In this document: one piece after another, positions 34,801 through 46,443 of the stretch
Numbering within the stretch: position 1 is the first letter of the stretch
Layout of the letters: each line of letters starts with the position of its first letter
From: Desmodesmus armatus
Lineage: Eukaryota; Chlorophyta; Chlorophyceae; Sphaeropleales; Scenedesmaceae
Direction: 5' to 3'
DNA: 64,000 bases
NCBI GenBank assembly: GCA_007449985.2
Contig: VIIQ02000070.1
Span: 62,001-126,000 of the forward strand
Position numbers and translations under genes: made by a program
Notes under the pieces: generated by a model
What the model saw: only the letters and a program-made list of their open reading frames with translations
The model's database searches: none
Told to the model about the DNA's origin: nothing

Positions 34801-37800
34801 TGGGCAAGCGGTGAAGCTTGCAGAACGACCCTGATTTTGTTGTTCTAGCAAAATGCATTGAAGGTTGTCACTGTTGCATGTATACTGCCTTTGGGGCCAG
34901 CAAAGCTTGCTGCTGTGTTGTACGCACATTGGTGTCACTGTACCCCATTCTGGGCAAGGGGCCATTGGAGCCAAAATGGGGCCGTTGGTGCCTACGCGCA
35001 CAGGCCACAAGTCAGCCTCAATTGTGGTGTGTGGTCTTGCCCTAGTGAGTTGTGCATGGTGCCAGGGTGGCACGTCCATTTGGCCGGCGGATGGCAACTG
35101 CGCCCAGATCAGTGGGTTCGGAAATGTTTTCCCACCCCCGCACGTACACACAAACTAGAGACATATGGCTATCAGGAACTGTGCTTAAGTCGTGGCGAAA
35201 GTGTTTGTATGACGAGTTATAGCAATTTACGGATGGCCCTCCCCACGCTCTGCGTCCGAGAGCCTTTTACAGCTTCTGGGGCTCTGGCAGGGCCAGCTGA
35301 GCCTCGGAAAATAATTTCTGTTGTTTTTTGGGCTTGCGGCCGTGCCTGCTGAGGGTCTGATTGTCTTTGTGATGCTGCTGTGCAGCTTTCTGCTGCTCTG
35401 CCTGACTTGCTTTGGCTTCTGTGTGCCACACGATTCCATAGTCTGTTTTCGACAGGGACTAAAGTTGAGGACATCGATGCATCTGTTTTTGTAAGGCAGC
35501 ACCCCTCTGTGCTGCAGTAATTTTGTAAAAGTGTGTGTGTAGTGTGCAGTGCTGCCCAGTTTCTCCTGCTTAGAATGCCTGATCAGGCACCGGCACTGGT
35601 CAAAGTGTGACATTCAAACATCTGTTACTTCAACGGTTTCAACGGCCTGCTCTGTGCTCAGTGCCAGCTGGCCTGCCAGGCACTACAGGGTGTAGGAGCA
35701 GTAGGAAAGAAACAGCTTGCGAGGCTTTGGTCAGCGCAGGACACGCACGGTGAAAATAGCAGCCCCAGCTGTCTGGAAAAACATTTCCGAACCCACTGAT
35801 GCGGGACCGGTGACAGCCGGTTTGTGAATTTGTCATGACGTCGTCCTGCACCTGTTTTGCCGGCTCTGCGGTGCCTCCATCACATAGGAAAGATCAATCA
35901 TCATCGTTTGAGTGCGATCTGAGGCCTGGGCAGTGCTTCGCGACTATACTGCTCTGCTGTTTGTGCCAAGATCTGGGCTGCAGCAGAGGGCACTTCTGTA
36001 TGTTGAACGCAAATGCAGTCTCGTTTGCACACATCTGATACTTATATCAAAGGCAATGTTTTGCAAGCCCCACAGCCCCAGCACAGCTGCATGCAGCAGG
36101 CGAGCATGACAGCTGGCAACAGTGCAAGCAAGATGGCAGCCAAGTGCTATTGCAGCACACACAGGAGTTGCTGGAGTCCGTCACCTGTCTGCAACGATAT
36201 GGAGGAAGTACGGGGTCCCAGAAATGGGCTGATCAGGCGAAGCTGAGTTTCAGTGCAAGTGCAGTATCAGCGAGGCCCTTCCAGGCTGTTGGCCAATTGT
36301 GTGCCAGCAGGTAAGCAATGGGCATTGAGGAAGCATGCAGGAACGGTATTCACATGCTAGAAGATACTTGCAAGTTGACTGGTTCGGGATTGCAGCCACA
36401 CAGCAGCTGCCTTGAAGACTTGTGACTTGCAGCAGGTCCCTAGCCTCTACGTGCCGACACATGCAGCATGTGACACCAGCAGCAGCAGCTGCATTGCAGA
36501 CCCCAGCCCTAGCTAGCACACTATAGAGCCTTCTTGTCACAGAAGCAGCATGCACGGCACATTTCAGCAGCAACCAGTACCAATCAGGTGGCTGTGTTTT
36601 TCTGCCTGTCTGCAAGGTGGTTGATGCAAGCGCAGCAGCGCCTCACATTTGGGAGGTGTTGACAAGGCCATGTGCAGGCAACCAGTTGCAATATGGTGTT
36701 GCTTTGAACCACAAAGTAAGTCCAGCACAGCTGTCTCTAGCGCGCAGGACAGCATCAGTCGTTGGGCCACATGCATGTACAACCCCCCTTGCAAGTACAA
36801 GTGCTGTGCAACAGCAGAGCATTGCACGAGCTGTGCGGGCCAGCTGCAGCATGGGGTGGTGGCAATGTGCAGTACTAGATGCCTGCCAGACGCAGCAGAT
36901 CTCTGCACGCATGCCAAACTGGCAGAGTAAGTGCAGGTGCCACCTCCTCTATGTTGCAAGTCCGCATGGACTGAGTCCTCAACCATGCAGCAGCCGTCGA
37001 TGGCGGCATGCCTCACTGTTTGTGTGGCCCTAAGGCTGTCTACACACCCAGTCTTGAGCAGCCGTTCTAGCCTCCCTTGCTGACTGAGGTCCCGTATGCT
37101 GCTGCTACCTGCAGGTGACCTTCCCAAAGGGGGGTCAGAGGTCGCATTGACATCAAGCTGCGTGCAGCCTTCCGAATCAGGCGCCACCCATTGCAGCTTG
37201 TTGGTGTTGTGTGGCTCAGCATCTGCAGCTGTCGGGTTGTTCACGTGCATGCCCCTCCTTGTCGGAGGGGGTGCAGTGCTGTACAAAATCTGTTGGTGGC
37301 TTGGGCAGTGGGCAAGCGGTGAAGCTTGCAGAACGACCCTGATTTTGTTGTTCTAGCAAAATGCATTGAAGGTTGTCACTGTTGCATGTATACTGCCTTT
37401 GGGGCCAGCAAAGCTTGCTGCTGTGTTGTACGCACATTGGTGTCACTGTACCCCATTCTGGGCAAGGGGCCATTGGAGCCAAAATGGGGCCGTTGGTGCC
37501 TACGCGCACAGGCCACAAGTCAGCCTCAATTGTGGTGTGTGGTCTTGCCCTAGTGAGTTGTGCATGGTGCCAGGGTGGCACGTCCATTTGGCCGGCGGAT
37601 GGCAACTGCGCCCAGATCAGTGGGTTCGGAAATGTTTTCCCACCCCCGCACGTACACACAAACTAGAGACATATGGCTATCAGGAACTGTGCTTAAGTCG
37701 TGGCGAAAGTGTTTGTATGACGAGTTATAGCAATTTACGGATGGCCCTCCCCACGCTCTGCGTCCGAGAGCCTTTTACAGCTTCTGGGGCTCTGGCAGGG

Positions 37801-39735
37801 CCAGCTGAGCCTCGGAAAATAATTTCTGTTGTTTTTTGGGCTTGCGGCCGTGCCTGCTGAGGGTCTGATTGTCTTTGTGATGCTGCTGTGCAGCTTTCTG
37901 CTGCTCTGCCTGACTTGCTTTGGCTTCTGTGTGCCACACGATTCCATAGTCTGTTTTCGACAGGGACTAAAGTTGAGGACATCGATGCATCTGTTTTTGT
38001 AAGGCAGCACCCCTCTGTGCTGCAGTAATTTTGTAAAAGTGTGTGTGTAGTGTGCAGTGCTGCCCAGTTTCTCCTGCTTAGAATGCCTGATCAGGCACCG
38101 GCACTGGTCAAAGTGTGACATTCAAACATCTGTTACTTCAACGGTTTCAACGGCCTGCTCTGTGCTCAGTGCCAGCTGGCCTGCCAGGCACTACAGGGTG
38201 TAGGAGCAGTAGGAAAGAAACAGCTTGCGAGGCTTTGGTCAGCGCAGGACACGCACGGTGAAAATAGCAGCCCCAGCTGTCTGGAAAAACATTTCCGAAC
38301 CCACTGCTCACCTTTTCCACGTTTCCACGTCCACGCCGCTAGCCAATAAGGCTCCTGTGCACTTGAGTGTCTTGAAGACTGTGGCCAGCGTTTGGTATGT
38401 GTGTCTGCACATATGCATGATGAAGACGTTGTCAATAGCCACACTATAATTGATGCAGTCCTAATAATCACCATCTCTTATGTTCCGACTGCATGTCGAT
38501 CGTGCATATGTGCAGACGCACATGTCAAGCTGCTGCAGCAGCAGAGGCAGCAGTTGACTGTACTCCTGCATGTGGTATCTGCTGCTTTTGTCGCAGGCGG
38601 TTGAAGTTATACCCTACAGGGTTGGGGTTTGGGGTTCAAGATTTGCCCGGGCCGAGCTGGGTCTCACTCTTTTTGGTCCATGATGACTCATCCTGGCTAC
38701 CACCCAACCTCGTGCCCAAGGCAACCTTCAAGATGACAGCCATAAACCAGACAGGCGCTGCTGAAAACATCTCCAAAGGTGGGGCCAAGCCAGGCAGTGT
38801 TTTATGGCCTGGGGAACACAACATCAGCCATTTGGTCCCAACCATGCACCTTTGAACTGCAGGCTGCAGGGATTTGAGTCAATTGCAAGTACACCACTCC
38901 AGCACACCACCAGTTGTGCATGTAGAACCCCCCCCTCACGCCCCTGGAATGTTCACTTGCTACAGTACAGAACCCTACTTTGAAAGCGTGTGTGTGTGTG
39001 TGTGTGTGGGGGGGGGGTGTCACCAGCACGCCTGCTCATTGGTAACGAGAATGCTCAGCTCCACCCAACTCATCTCCCATGTGTGTCACACTGTGTGTCC
39101 CAAAGAGGTCCACCTGCTATGCTCTGGGGGGGCGGGGGGGGGGGGGGATCACGAGCGCAACTCCTTGTTGCTTCTAGTCCGGGATTGGAAACAGCAGGGA
39201 GCTGCGCTGGTGACCCCCCCCCCCCCAATAGAGTACAGCAATTGGACCCTCAGCTCTCTGCATCCTGCATCCACCTGTGCTGCGGCAACGCTGCCCAATT
39301 CACCTCTCATATGTGCCACGTTGTATGTTTGCAGAGGCCGGGGTAGGGGATTGGGCTTGACAACACCATCCAAACCTCTTGGTGCCAATCAAACACTGTT
39401 GCAACTGCAGCCTGCAGGGCTTCGACCCATCACCAGCGCAACTGCTGATCCATTTCGATCTGTAGCCTCAACCACTGGCTGCACCACCCACTTGCTTCAC
39501 ACTTTGTGTTCTGCAGAGACCCGCCACAGGTGGTACCAGGATGCAGAGGATTGGGGATTCACGCAGTTCATAACCATTGAGGACGCCCTTGACCCCGATA
39601 GGGGCTTCACACTGGATGACACACTCAAAATTAAGGTGGAGATACAGGTGCAGGTACGTCATACAGAAGGCGGTGTGTGTATGGGTGTGTGTGTGTGTCG
39701 ACAGAGGGAGTACTTGGATACATGCAAGCTCACTA

Positions 39736-39771
<36 letters not shown>

Positions 39772-42700
39772 GCACAGGGATTGCTTGAGTATCTAGCATA
39801 CTATGAACATGCAAGTCACATGCAAGCAGCCTGAGAGGCATACCAACATAGTCCGACTGGGATAGCAAACCGGGGAGTGCAACGACGACAGGTGAAGCAA
39901 GCAAGCAGCCTTGTCCTGCAAGAAAAGTGCTGATACAGTAATCAATAAGGAAAGCGTTCACCTGGTACAGGCAGTTGTGCTCCCGACAGTCCAGAGGTGT
40001 CGTCGATTGATAGAGAAGGCATTGCTAACGAGGACAGATGACTGTATCGACACCGAAAGCAAAACTGATAGAGGGGCCACATCCCTCGCTAATACATGGC
40101 AAAGCAGGGCTGTGTCCCATCCCGTTCACCCGGAATTACCTGCAGGCACAATGAAGAGGTTGGAGATGGCAGCAGCGGTAGTCAGTCAAGGGTGTAGAAA
40201 TCCCACATGGGTGGCATGAAGGCATCATGAAGGCTTCCTCCTAGTGTGGCTTGATGTGTCTTGAACGTTGAAGTGAACGCTGCCGGTGATAAGGGCTTGG
40301 GTCATCGTCAGGGTCTGGGAAGAAGGGCATAGGAGTTTGACTGGTAGGACAGCCTGCTGAACAACAGCAGTCACAGAATGCACTCGGCAATCAAGTGAGT
40401 AAGGAGACGCACAGGTCTGTATAGGCAGCAGAGAACCTGCAGATGGTAACGGAAGGGAATGAGGGAAAACAGCAAGAGAACCTATAGCTTTAGGATGCAT
40501 ACACGCTGATGTATGCTCCAAGTGCAAACAGCGACACAGTGGATAGCTGCTGCTGTGTGTGCCTATCTACAAAAGTACAACACGGGTTGCATGCAGCTCC
40601 CCATGTAAGGTAGAAAAGTTGTGTGTGTGTGTGTGGGGGGGGGTGTCAGTGTATACGATGTGTTTGTGCGTAGCACTGCAACGTTGATTGTAAGAAAGGC
40701 TTCACACTGGATGACACACACAACTTCAAGGTGGAGGTACAGGTGCAGGTGAGCAGAGCCGACTAGGTCCAGTATGTAGGGATGACTGGATGTCTGGGGT
40801 TGGGGTGAAAAGCGTGTGGTGTGAGAAGGGTGGTGCTCGTAATGCAGGTCGTTCAATTATTCTGCAATTTTGGTTGAGTATCGAACGATTGTCCGTTGTA
40901 TTGTGATAATTGTGAAAGCAGGCCGACCGGCCCTCCGTCAACGTATTATTTATGCCGCTTCATCAAATGTGCTTCATGCCGCGATTGAATGTTAATTAAG
41001 GGTTGATAATCGAACGATTATGCGTTACATCGAGACCTGAAAGGCTCAGAAACCCAGTAAATGCCCCTCCCATTTTATGGCGCCGCCCCTTCTCGTCCGC
41101 GCGACTGCTAAACCCTGGCTGGTGACAGTTATGTATGGAACTCCGAAATTCCTTCAGTAGCAGGTAAGGAGGCTAGGTAACCCAGGCGGCGCGGCTGTAC
41201 AAGGCGGCGGGCTGATGTGGAGCCGACAGAGCAAGGCAGCGTTCGAATCTTGTCAGTGGCCGGTTCTCCGTTGGGATGTTGTGGGGGACCTCGCTCCTCA
41301 CTGCTCGCTGATGCGGGCACGGAAGCGAGCTCCGTAAGCCCGTCGGAAGGAAGGCAGAGCCTCCCTACCACAGGGACCCCACCTACACGGAGGGCCGGCC
41401 TTTTGCTGCTTTGTGCAGGCCCAGGAGGGGGGGATGAGAAGCGTGCAATTGGTCTTTGTATATTCTCACTGCTCCATTCGGCTCTGTTCACTGTTATGTC
41501 AATGTTTCTTCAACACACTGAAAGATCAAGGTGATTCAGGCCTTAATCCAGGGTGAGAAGCATGGTGTTTGTGAGTGGTGCGGCGTTGATGTCTGGGCCC
41601 TAATATACACACGTGTACTTCGGTGTTGTCCCAACACACATAAGAGTAGCAGCGACATGCTGTGTTTTGGTGTGTCGTGCTGTGCATTGCATGGACTGTA
41701 TTTGCAACAACAACTGTTGTGTTGTGCCGCCTGTTTGCTGCTGCTGTTATTTGGTGCAGAATGAGCAGCAGCAGGATGGCCACCTGTACTGCAGAGTGAA
41801 GGTCGTCACAGATCAGGACATCCAGCAGCAAGTGAGCTGGGTTTTTGCCACTGGAATTTGCTCATCAAGGCCCCGTAACATTCCACATGCGCATTTCTCA
41901 TTTTGTGGCGGGGATAACGTGTCTATGGTTTTGAGCAGTAGTTGGATGGAGTGCTGGCGTGATGTGTTCAGCAGTAGGGTGGGCTGAATTTGGCCAAGTA
42001 AGGTGCAGTCGCTGATGGCAGTTGGCAACCCAGACACTTTGGCACACGTGGATCTTTGGCACTCCTTCGTCCAAGCAGACATATCACCTGCTAGGTATAT
42101 GCTGCCTCAAGCCTATTCTCTAGGCTGAGCTCTACCTTGACCCTCTGTCTTGTGCTGCTGCCCAGGTTGCCGTCATGTGCTTTGAGCTGTGTGACTCACA
42201 CTTGGGGCCCAAGCAGCTTGGGGCCTCCACATCGAGTTGCGTGTGCGTGTTGCCGCTGCTCTGAGTTTGGGGTTTGGCGTCGCCCTCTGCCCTGGCCTAT
42301 TTTGTCTGTATATCTGATTTCCCTCTCCCTTGTGCTTCTGCCTGACAGGTTGCTGCCAGGTACTTTGAGCTGTGTGACCCCAATAGCCCGGGGCCTGACA
42401 GACAGTTCAAGCTGCTCAGGACAACACCCTTCAGCACCTTCCAGCAGCAGGTGAGCTACACAATTTGGTGTGAAACCAGCAGAATGTATGCCATTGTAGT
42501 GTGTGCACATACAGGGTGTTTGTAGCTAGATACTGTACCCTCTCTCCCTTTTGTCACCGCACGTTGAATCAATGGTGCTTGCTCCCTGCTCCTGTGCAGG
42601 TTGAGGGGGCGCTGGGTGTGCCTGTGAGCCAGCAGCACTTCTGGACGTGGCACAGGCGACTCAACACTTTCAGCACAGTGTAAACTGGCATGCCCCCCCT

Positions 42701-45700
42701 TCACCCGCTCTCTGTTGCTCTACCAGCCTCCATGCCCTCTCTTCCCTTAGTGTCCGCTCTTCCCCTCAGCCGTCTACTGCTTTTGTATTTGTTGGAACGT
42801 TTCCTCTTTGCAGGTGGAGGGGGCGCTGGGTGTGCCTGTGAGCCAGCAGCGGTTCTGGACGTGGCACAGGCGAGCCAACGGCACGTGGCGGCCCAAAGAC
42901 CCCCTGAAGGGTGTGCAGGACAAGACACTGCTGGACCTGCGGCAAGACAGGCTGCAGCCCGGTCAGGAGCCGGTGGGTTAAGAGAACGTGTGTGGGTGGG
43001 GGTGTGGTGTGGGTGGGTGGGTGGGTGGGTGGGTGGGTGGGGGGGGTGGGGGTAGGAGCTTTTACAGCAAGGTGCAGGGTGAGGGCGGGCTGTAAGACAT
43101 GGCGTTGCAGCAAGCTGCAGTGCGAGGCCAATGGGAGGAATCCTATGGCGTCACGATACAAAGGTTGAGTATCGGATTCTTTCTTTCTTTCCTTCTGTGT
43201 GTCATTCCCTCCTTGACTTTCTACCTGTACTTTTGCGGACCTCGTGCAGAGCACAGACTGCAGTTTGCTCAGCAGCCGGTGAGTCGTGGAGCTGCTGCTT
43301 TACCCAAGTGCAACGACATCCACGGCTCTCTCTCTCTGTCTCTCTCGCTCTTGCTCTCTCCCCTTTCTCCCCTACCTCTGTCTGCGCACTGACCTTGCTT
43401 TGCAATCGCAACTGGCATCTGCAGGGTCGTGAGGGTGATGTGGCTATGGAGCTGCTGCTGTACCTGGAGAAGCAGCAACCCCCAACTTCCTGATGCGCCT
43501 CTCCTTCCTCTCTTCCTGCACGCTGGTGACAAAAAAACACCTTGAACCTGCGCCTGCAGGGTGATGAGTGTGATGTAGCAATGGAGCTGCTGCTGTACCT
43601 GGAGACAGCACTGCCCCAGGCACCGCTGCAGGAGTCACGCACACGCCATGAGGTCTGCCTGCACTTCAAGTACTACGACTGGCAGGTGCGGGTGACCCCG
43701 GCGGTTAGAGCGTGTTAAGTGTGTGTGTTGAGGGCGAGAAGATTTCTGGGGTACACCTTTGCTGGGTGGGGGGGGGGTAAGCGCTACAATCACTGATGGC
43801 TGCTGGCTTGCACCTTGCACGGCCCTGCACAGCACACCTGCATCTTTCAAAGCCCAGGCTTACGTCCAACCCTGGCTACGCCTTGCAAAGCCAGGCATGA
43901 TGTCTACCTGGACTTCAAGTAGCTCGACTGGCAGGTGCGACGCCCTCCAGGTGCCGCCAGGGAGTAAATTTTGTGTGTGTGTGGGGGGGGGGGGCTGGCG
44001 CTTACTGTTACTGTTACTGTTACATGGTTCAGGCTGAGCCTGAACACCCTGTGGGGAGCCAACGAGTTACATGGGGCTTCCATGGCGGCATCAGACGCCA
44101 CAATGTTGGCGACTGCAGGCCGGCCGCTTGCATAAGCCGGCTTGCATGCTGCACAATACCTGCTGTCTTCCAGTGTGTATAGGCATGGCATTTGGAAGAT
44201 TCTTGAGTATCGTTTGCCTCCCTGTCTGCCCATGCCACTGCTGCTGGTGCAGGACCAAACCTTGCGCTATGTGGGCCACAGGAACGTCCACAAGACCTCC
44301 AAGGTGTGTGCGGCTGCAGGCAAAAACAGGCAGCTACTATCTACATTGCAGCTCTGGATTTGTGCGGGGGTGGCACCACCCCATGTACAATCACCAGGTT
44401 GCTGGTTTGAAGTGCTGTGAATGCGCAGAAAGCATCACTTGCAAGTCCCTTGTTGCTCCAGCAGCCATACAACAAAGGCTACATGCATGTTCATGGCATG
44501 CAAATGCTGGTCAAGTGCCCCTAAGCCAACACATCCTCAGTCGCTTTTCCCCTCCCTCCCTCGTGTGCTGCCTCTTGCTGCCCTTCCCTCATCAACTCCT
44601 TCCCCCAGGTGTCAGACCTGTTCCCCTTCATGCGGCAGCTGGCTGGCCTACACAGCGACGCCCAGCTGCTAGCATTTGAAGAAGTGAAGTTCCACCCCGT
44701 TGTGATGGTCCCAGCCCTAGACCCCAACCAGATCCTTGAAAGTCCAGATGCTAATGGCCGCCCTGCATTCAACCAGATCAGCTCGGGTGACATCATATGT
44801 TTCCAGATAAAGCCAAGTGCTGAAGCTGCAAGTCCATCAGCAGCTGCTGCAGGTGTGGCAGCGGCAGCAGCAGCAGCAGCAGCTATGGACACAGCAGCCA
44901 GTGAGGTTGGCAGTGGTGGTCAGCAGCAGCAGCAGCAACAGCAGCAGCAGGATGGCACACGTGCGCTGACTGTGGATGTGTTCTTACAGCGTGCTGAGGA
45001 TCACATTCAGGTTAGCCGGGCTGACTGTCAGGATAGTGTGGACCTGAGCGGCTGTGTGTGTGCGGCTGTGTGGGGTGTGGGGTGTGCCGTGTACTACACT
45101 CGGAGTGGTCCTTGGCCCCGGCATGCCAACAGCAAAAAGCGCATGCCTGAGTGGGTGTTGCAGTATGTGCAGCAGAGCATGCACTGCAGTTTGAGGTATG
45201 CTAGTCACGATGCTGACGGGCATGCATTGTTGAGGGGCAGCAAACTGTCGCAATCACACAACTGCTACACATCAATTGAACAGCACGGCCTGTGGTAGCA
45301 TGTACTGCAGTTGAAGCAAGCCTTTTGCAGCCAGCTTGCACCCTTGCACTTTTCATTGTCCTGGCCTGCTCCTCATTGCCTCTGCGTCTTCGTTCTCCGT
45401 CTCTGGCTCAAAAGAATAGACTTCCACCCCCTCCCTACCCTCTCCTGTACAGAAAGCGGAAGTCTTCTGGACGCCTCCGTCCTCCCACCCAGCGCATGCT
45501 GCAGCTCTCGTCCGCAGTCAAACTGAGCCACAGTGGCTGCCCTGCCAGTTACCCTCCACCTCTCTCAACTCTTCTTTTGCTGCTGCTATGTCGCATGCCC
45601 TCGCAGGCTCTGGTCCGCAGCCAGGTCGAGCCTCATGAGCGACACAGACAAGCCATGGCTGCAGCACGGGATGCAGCACGCGACCGAGCAGCAGCAGCAG

Positions 45701-46443
45701 CACGTGAACGAGCAGCGCCACAAGCGAGGCTGCGGTGGGAGGACATTGCCCTAGCAGCAGATGACCGCGCAGCGCGCATGGAGACTGACGACGGCAACGC
45801 TGACGAGCCAGTGGCTGGTGCGTCGCAGCTTGCAGGAGATGGGGATGGAGACGGGGAGGCATCTGCGTCTGCATCGGAGTCGCCCCGCTACGCTGGCCGT
45901 CCAGAGCGGTGGAGCGGTGCTCGGGCCAGCAGGGATGCACTGCAGCAGAGGTAGGTGTCTTGGTCCTCATGTTTGTTTTTTTTGCACGGGTCTTTGCGTT
46001 CAGACCATGAGCTACTGATGGCCACTAGGGACACGAACCAATATTGGGTTGGGGGGGGTTACAAGTAGATACTTTCACCGCAAAGCGGTACTCTCTACTA
46101 ATATATCCCAAACATGCCAAAGAGGAGTCCTCTCTAGGGTCATGGCAGCACAGGGTTGTGCCTGATAGCAGTTCCTCACGCCTTGTTCCATGATGCTGGG
46201 GCAAGAATTCATGGTGCTTTCTGTCAGCGTAGTCACTGCAGGCTGCCCTATGCAACATAGACCGTCTTTGCCGCTTGTCCTGTCTGCAGGATTGCTGAGC
46301 AGTCTGGGGTGATCACCGGCTTACGGCAGCAGGTTGCACAGCTGCAGCAGCAGGTGGCAGAGGCACAGTCAACCAACGCAAACCTCGGCACACAGCTGCA
46401 GGCAGCAATGGCGCTGCACCACCAGAAGCAGGCTGAAAAATAG
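31858..46443 (+). CDS. MATH plus USP7-C-terminal protein lacking the peptidase domain
   Basis: Twelve exons close exactly in phase to 607 residues: 31858-31875, 32134-32210, 38597-38778, 39517-39653, 41760-41831, 42349-42450, 42814-42972, 43560-43685, 44253-44303, 44609-45010, 45607-45950, 46290-46443. Residues 1-138 are a MATH/TRAF-like domain as in USP7 and plant UBP12/13: FTWEVTNFS, YSAPFEIGTFIW, VPKATFKMTAINQ, DAEDWGFTQFI and DPDRGFTLDDTLKI. From residue 139 it matches the USP7 HUBL region: RVKVVTDQDI, YFELCDPNSPG, GALGVPVSQQRFWTW, VAMELLLYLE, DQTLRYVG, EEVKFHPVVM and SGDIICFQ. In USP7 and UBP12 the ubiquitin protease (about 320 residues, Cys box then His box) lies between these; here one exon joins the other in phase and no Cys or His box is visible in the 2.1-kb intron. 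The C-terminus is Ala/Arg/Glu-rich and ends in a coiled coil (VAQLQQQVAEAQ). Intron 2 is 6.4 kb because of an inserted repeat array. Confidence 0.78.
32270..32460 (+). repeat. G-rich tandem repeats with GCTAGCAGTAGT core
   Basis: Four degenerate units, each GTGCTAGCAG(T/G)... followed by a G-rich stretch, directly after a run of about 18 G. It lies in intron 2 of the MATH/HUBL gene, left of the large array. Confidence 0.75.
32602..33290. mobile_element. 689-bp terminal-inverted-repeat element, copy 1
   Basis: Begins CAGTGGGTTCGGAAATG and ends with the inverse, giving terminal inverted repeats of about 21 bases. No transposase is recognised and its open frames are short, so it is probably a non-autonomous MITE-like element. 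The CAGTGG end recalls hAT-type ends, but no 8-base target duplication is visible. The outer flanks of the whole array (CTCA at 32598-32601 and at 38307-38310) could be a 4-base duplication. Confidence 0.7.
33291..35109. repeat. 1,819-bp spacer unit, copy 1
   Basis: Lies between element copies 1 and 2, and begins ATGCGGGACCGGTGACAGCC. It contains exon-like stretches with GT donors, for example the frame TQELLESVTCLQRYGG...GQLCASR before GTAAGC near 33802, and VVDASAAAPHIWEVLTRPC before GTAAGT near 34207. A 240-codon minus-strand frame (34056-34778) is preserved in length in all copies, but the diverged copy at 62294-63016 changes it mostly at amino-acid-altering sites, arguing against coding on that strand. 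It may be a captured gene fragment; no family is recognised. Confidence 0.6.
35110..35798. mobile_element. 689-bp terminal-inverted-repeat element, copy 2
   Basis: Apparently identical to the copy at 32602, exactly 2,508 bases downstream, and part of the tandem array. Confidence 0.7.
35799..37617. repeat. 1,819-bp spacer unit, copy 2
   Basis: Apparently identical to 33291-35109 by eye over every stretch compared, including all open frames. The period of 2,508 bases is exact. Near-identity points to very recent duplication or to an assembly artefact. Confidence 0.75.
37618..38306. mobile_element. 689-bp terminal-inverted-repeat element, copy 3
   Basis: Third copy, closing the array. Its right end (ACCCACTG) abuts unique intron sequence beginning CTCACC. 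Confidence 0.7.
40693..40748 (+). repeat. Decoy copy of the MATH exon end
   Basis: Encodes GFTLDDTHNFKVEVQVQ with a CAG|GTGAGC donor, a near-copy of the MATH exon end at 39653 (GFTLDDTLKIKVEIQVQ). It lies about 1.1 kb into the next intron and has no matching acceptor. Confidence 0.85.
42166..42225 (+). repeat. Decoy copy of the HUBL exon start
   Basis: CCCAG acceptor followed by VAVMCFELCDSHLGP, resembling VAARYFELCDPNSPGP at 42349. The adjacent intron text (TTGTGCTGCTGCCC/TTGTGCTTCTGCC) is duplicated too. Confidence 0.8.
42600..42683 (+). repeat. Truncated duplicate of the HUBL exon at 42814
   Basis: Encodes VEGALGVPVSQQHFWTWHRR and then runs to a stop. The full exon at 42814 reads VEGALGVPVSQQRFWTWHRR and continues to a proper donor. 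Use of this copy would truncate the protein. Confidence 0.85.
43425..43493 (+). repeat. Truncated duplicate of the HUBL exon at 43560
   Basis: Encodes GREGDVAMELLLYLEK and then a stop, compared with GDECDVAMELLLYLET at 43560. It has its own CTGCAG acceptor. Confidence 0.85.
43894..43934 (+). repeat. Decayed duplicate of an exon end with in-frame stop
   Basis: Copies the end of the 43560-43685 exon (HEVCLHFKYYDWQ) as HDVYLDFK-stop-LDWQ, retaining the CAG|GTGCG donor. Confidence 0.8.

Noticed and set aside
41217..41534. Possible tRNA-like GTTCGAATC motif near 41239
   Set aside because: No acceptor stem, anticodon arm or D arm could be folded around it.
39654..41759. Hidden ubiquitin-protease exons in the large MATH/HUBL intron
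   Set aside because: No Cys-box or His-box motif in any frame; content is microsatellite, a MATH decoy exon and non-coding sequence.
31858..46443. Calling the gene a functional USP7 deubiquitinase
   Set aside because: Homology covers only MATH and HUBL; without a catalytic domain, protease activity is not supported.
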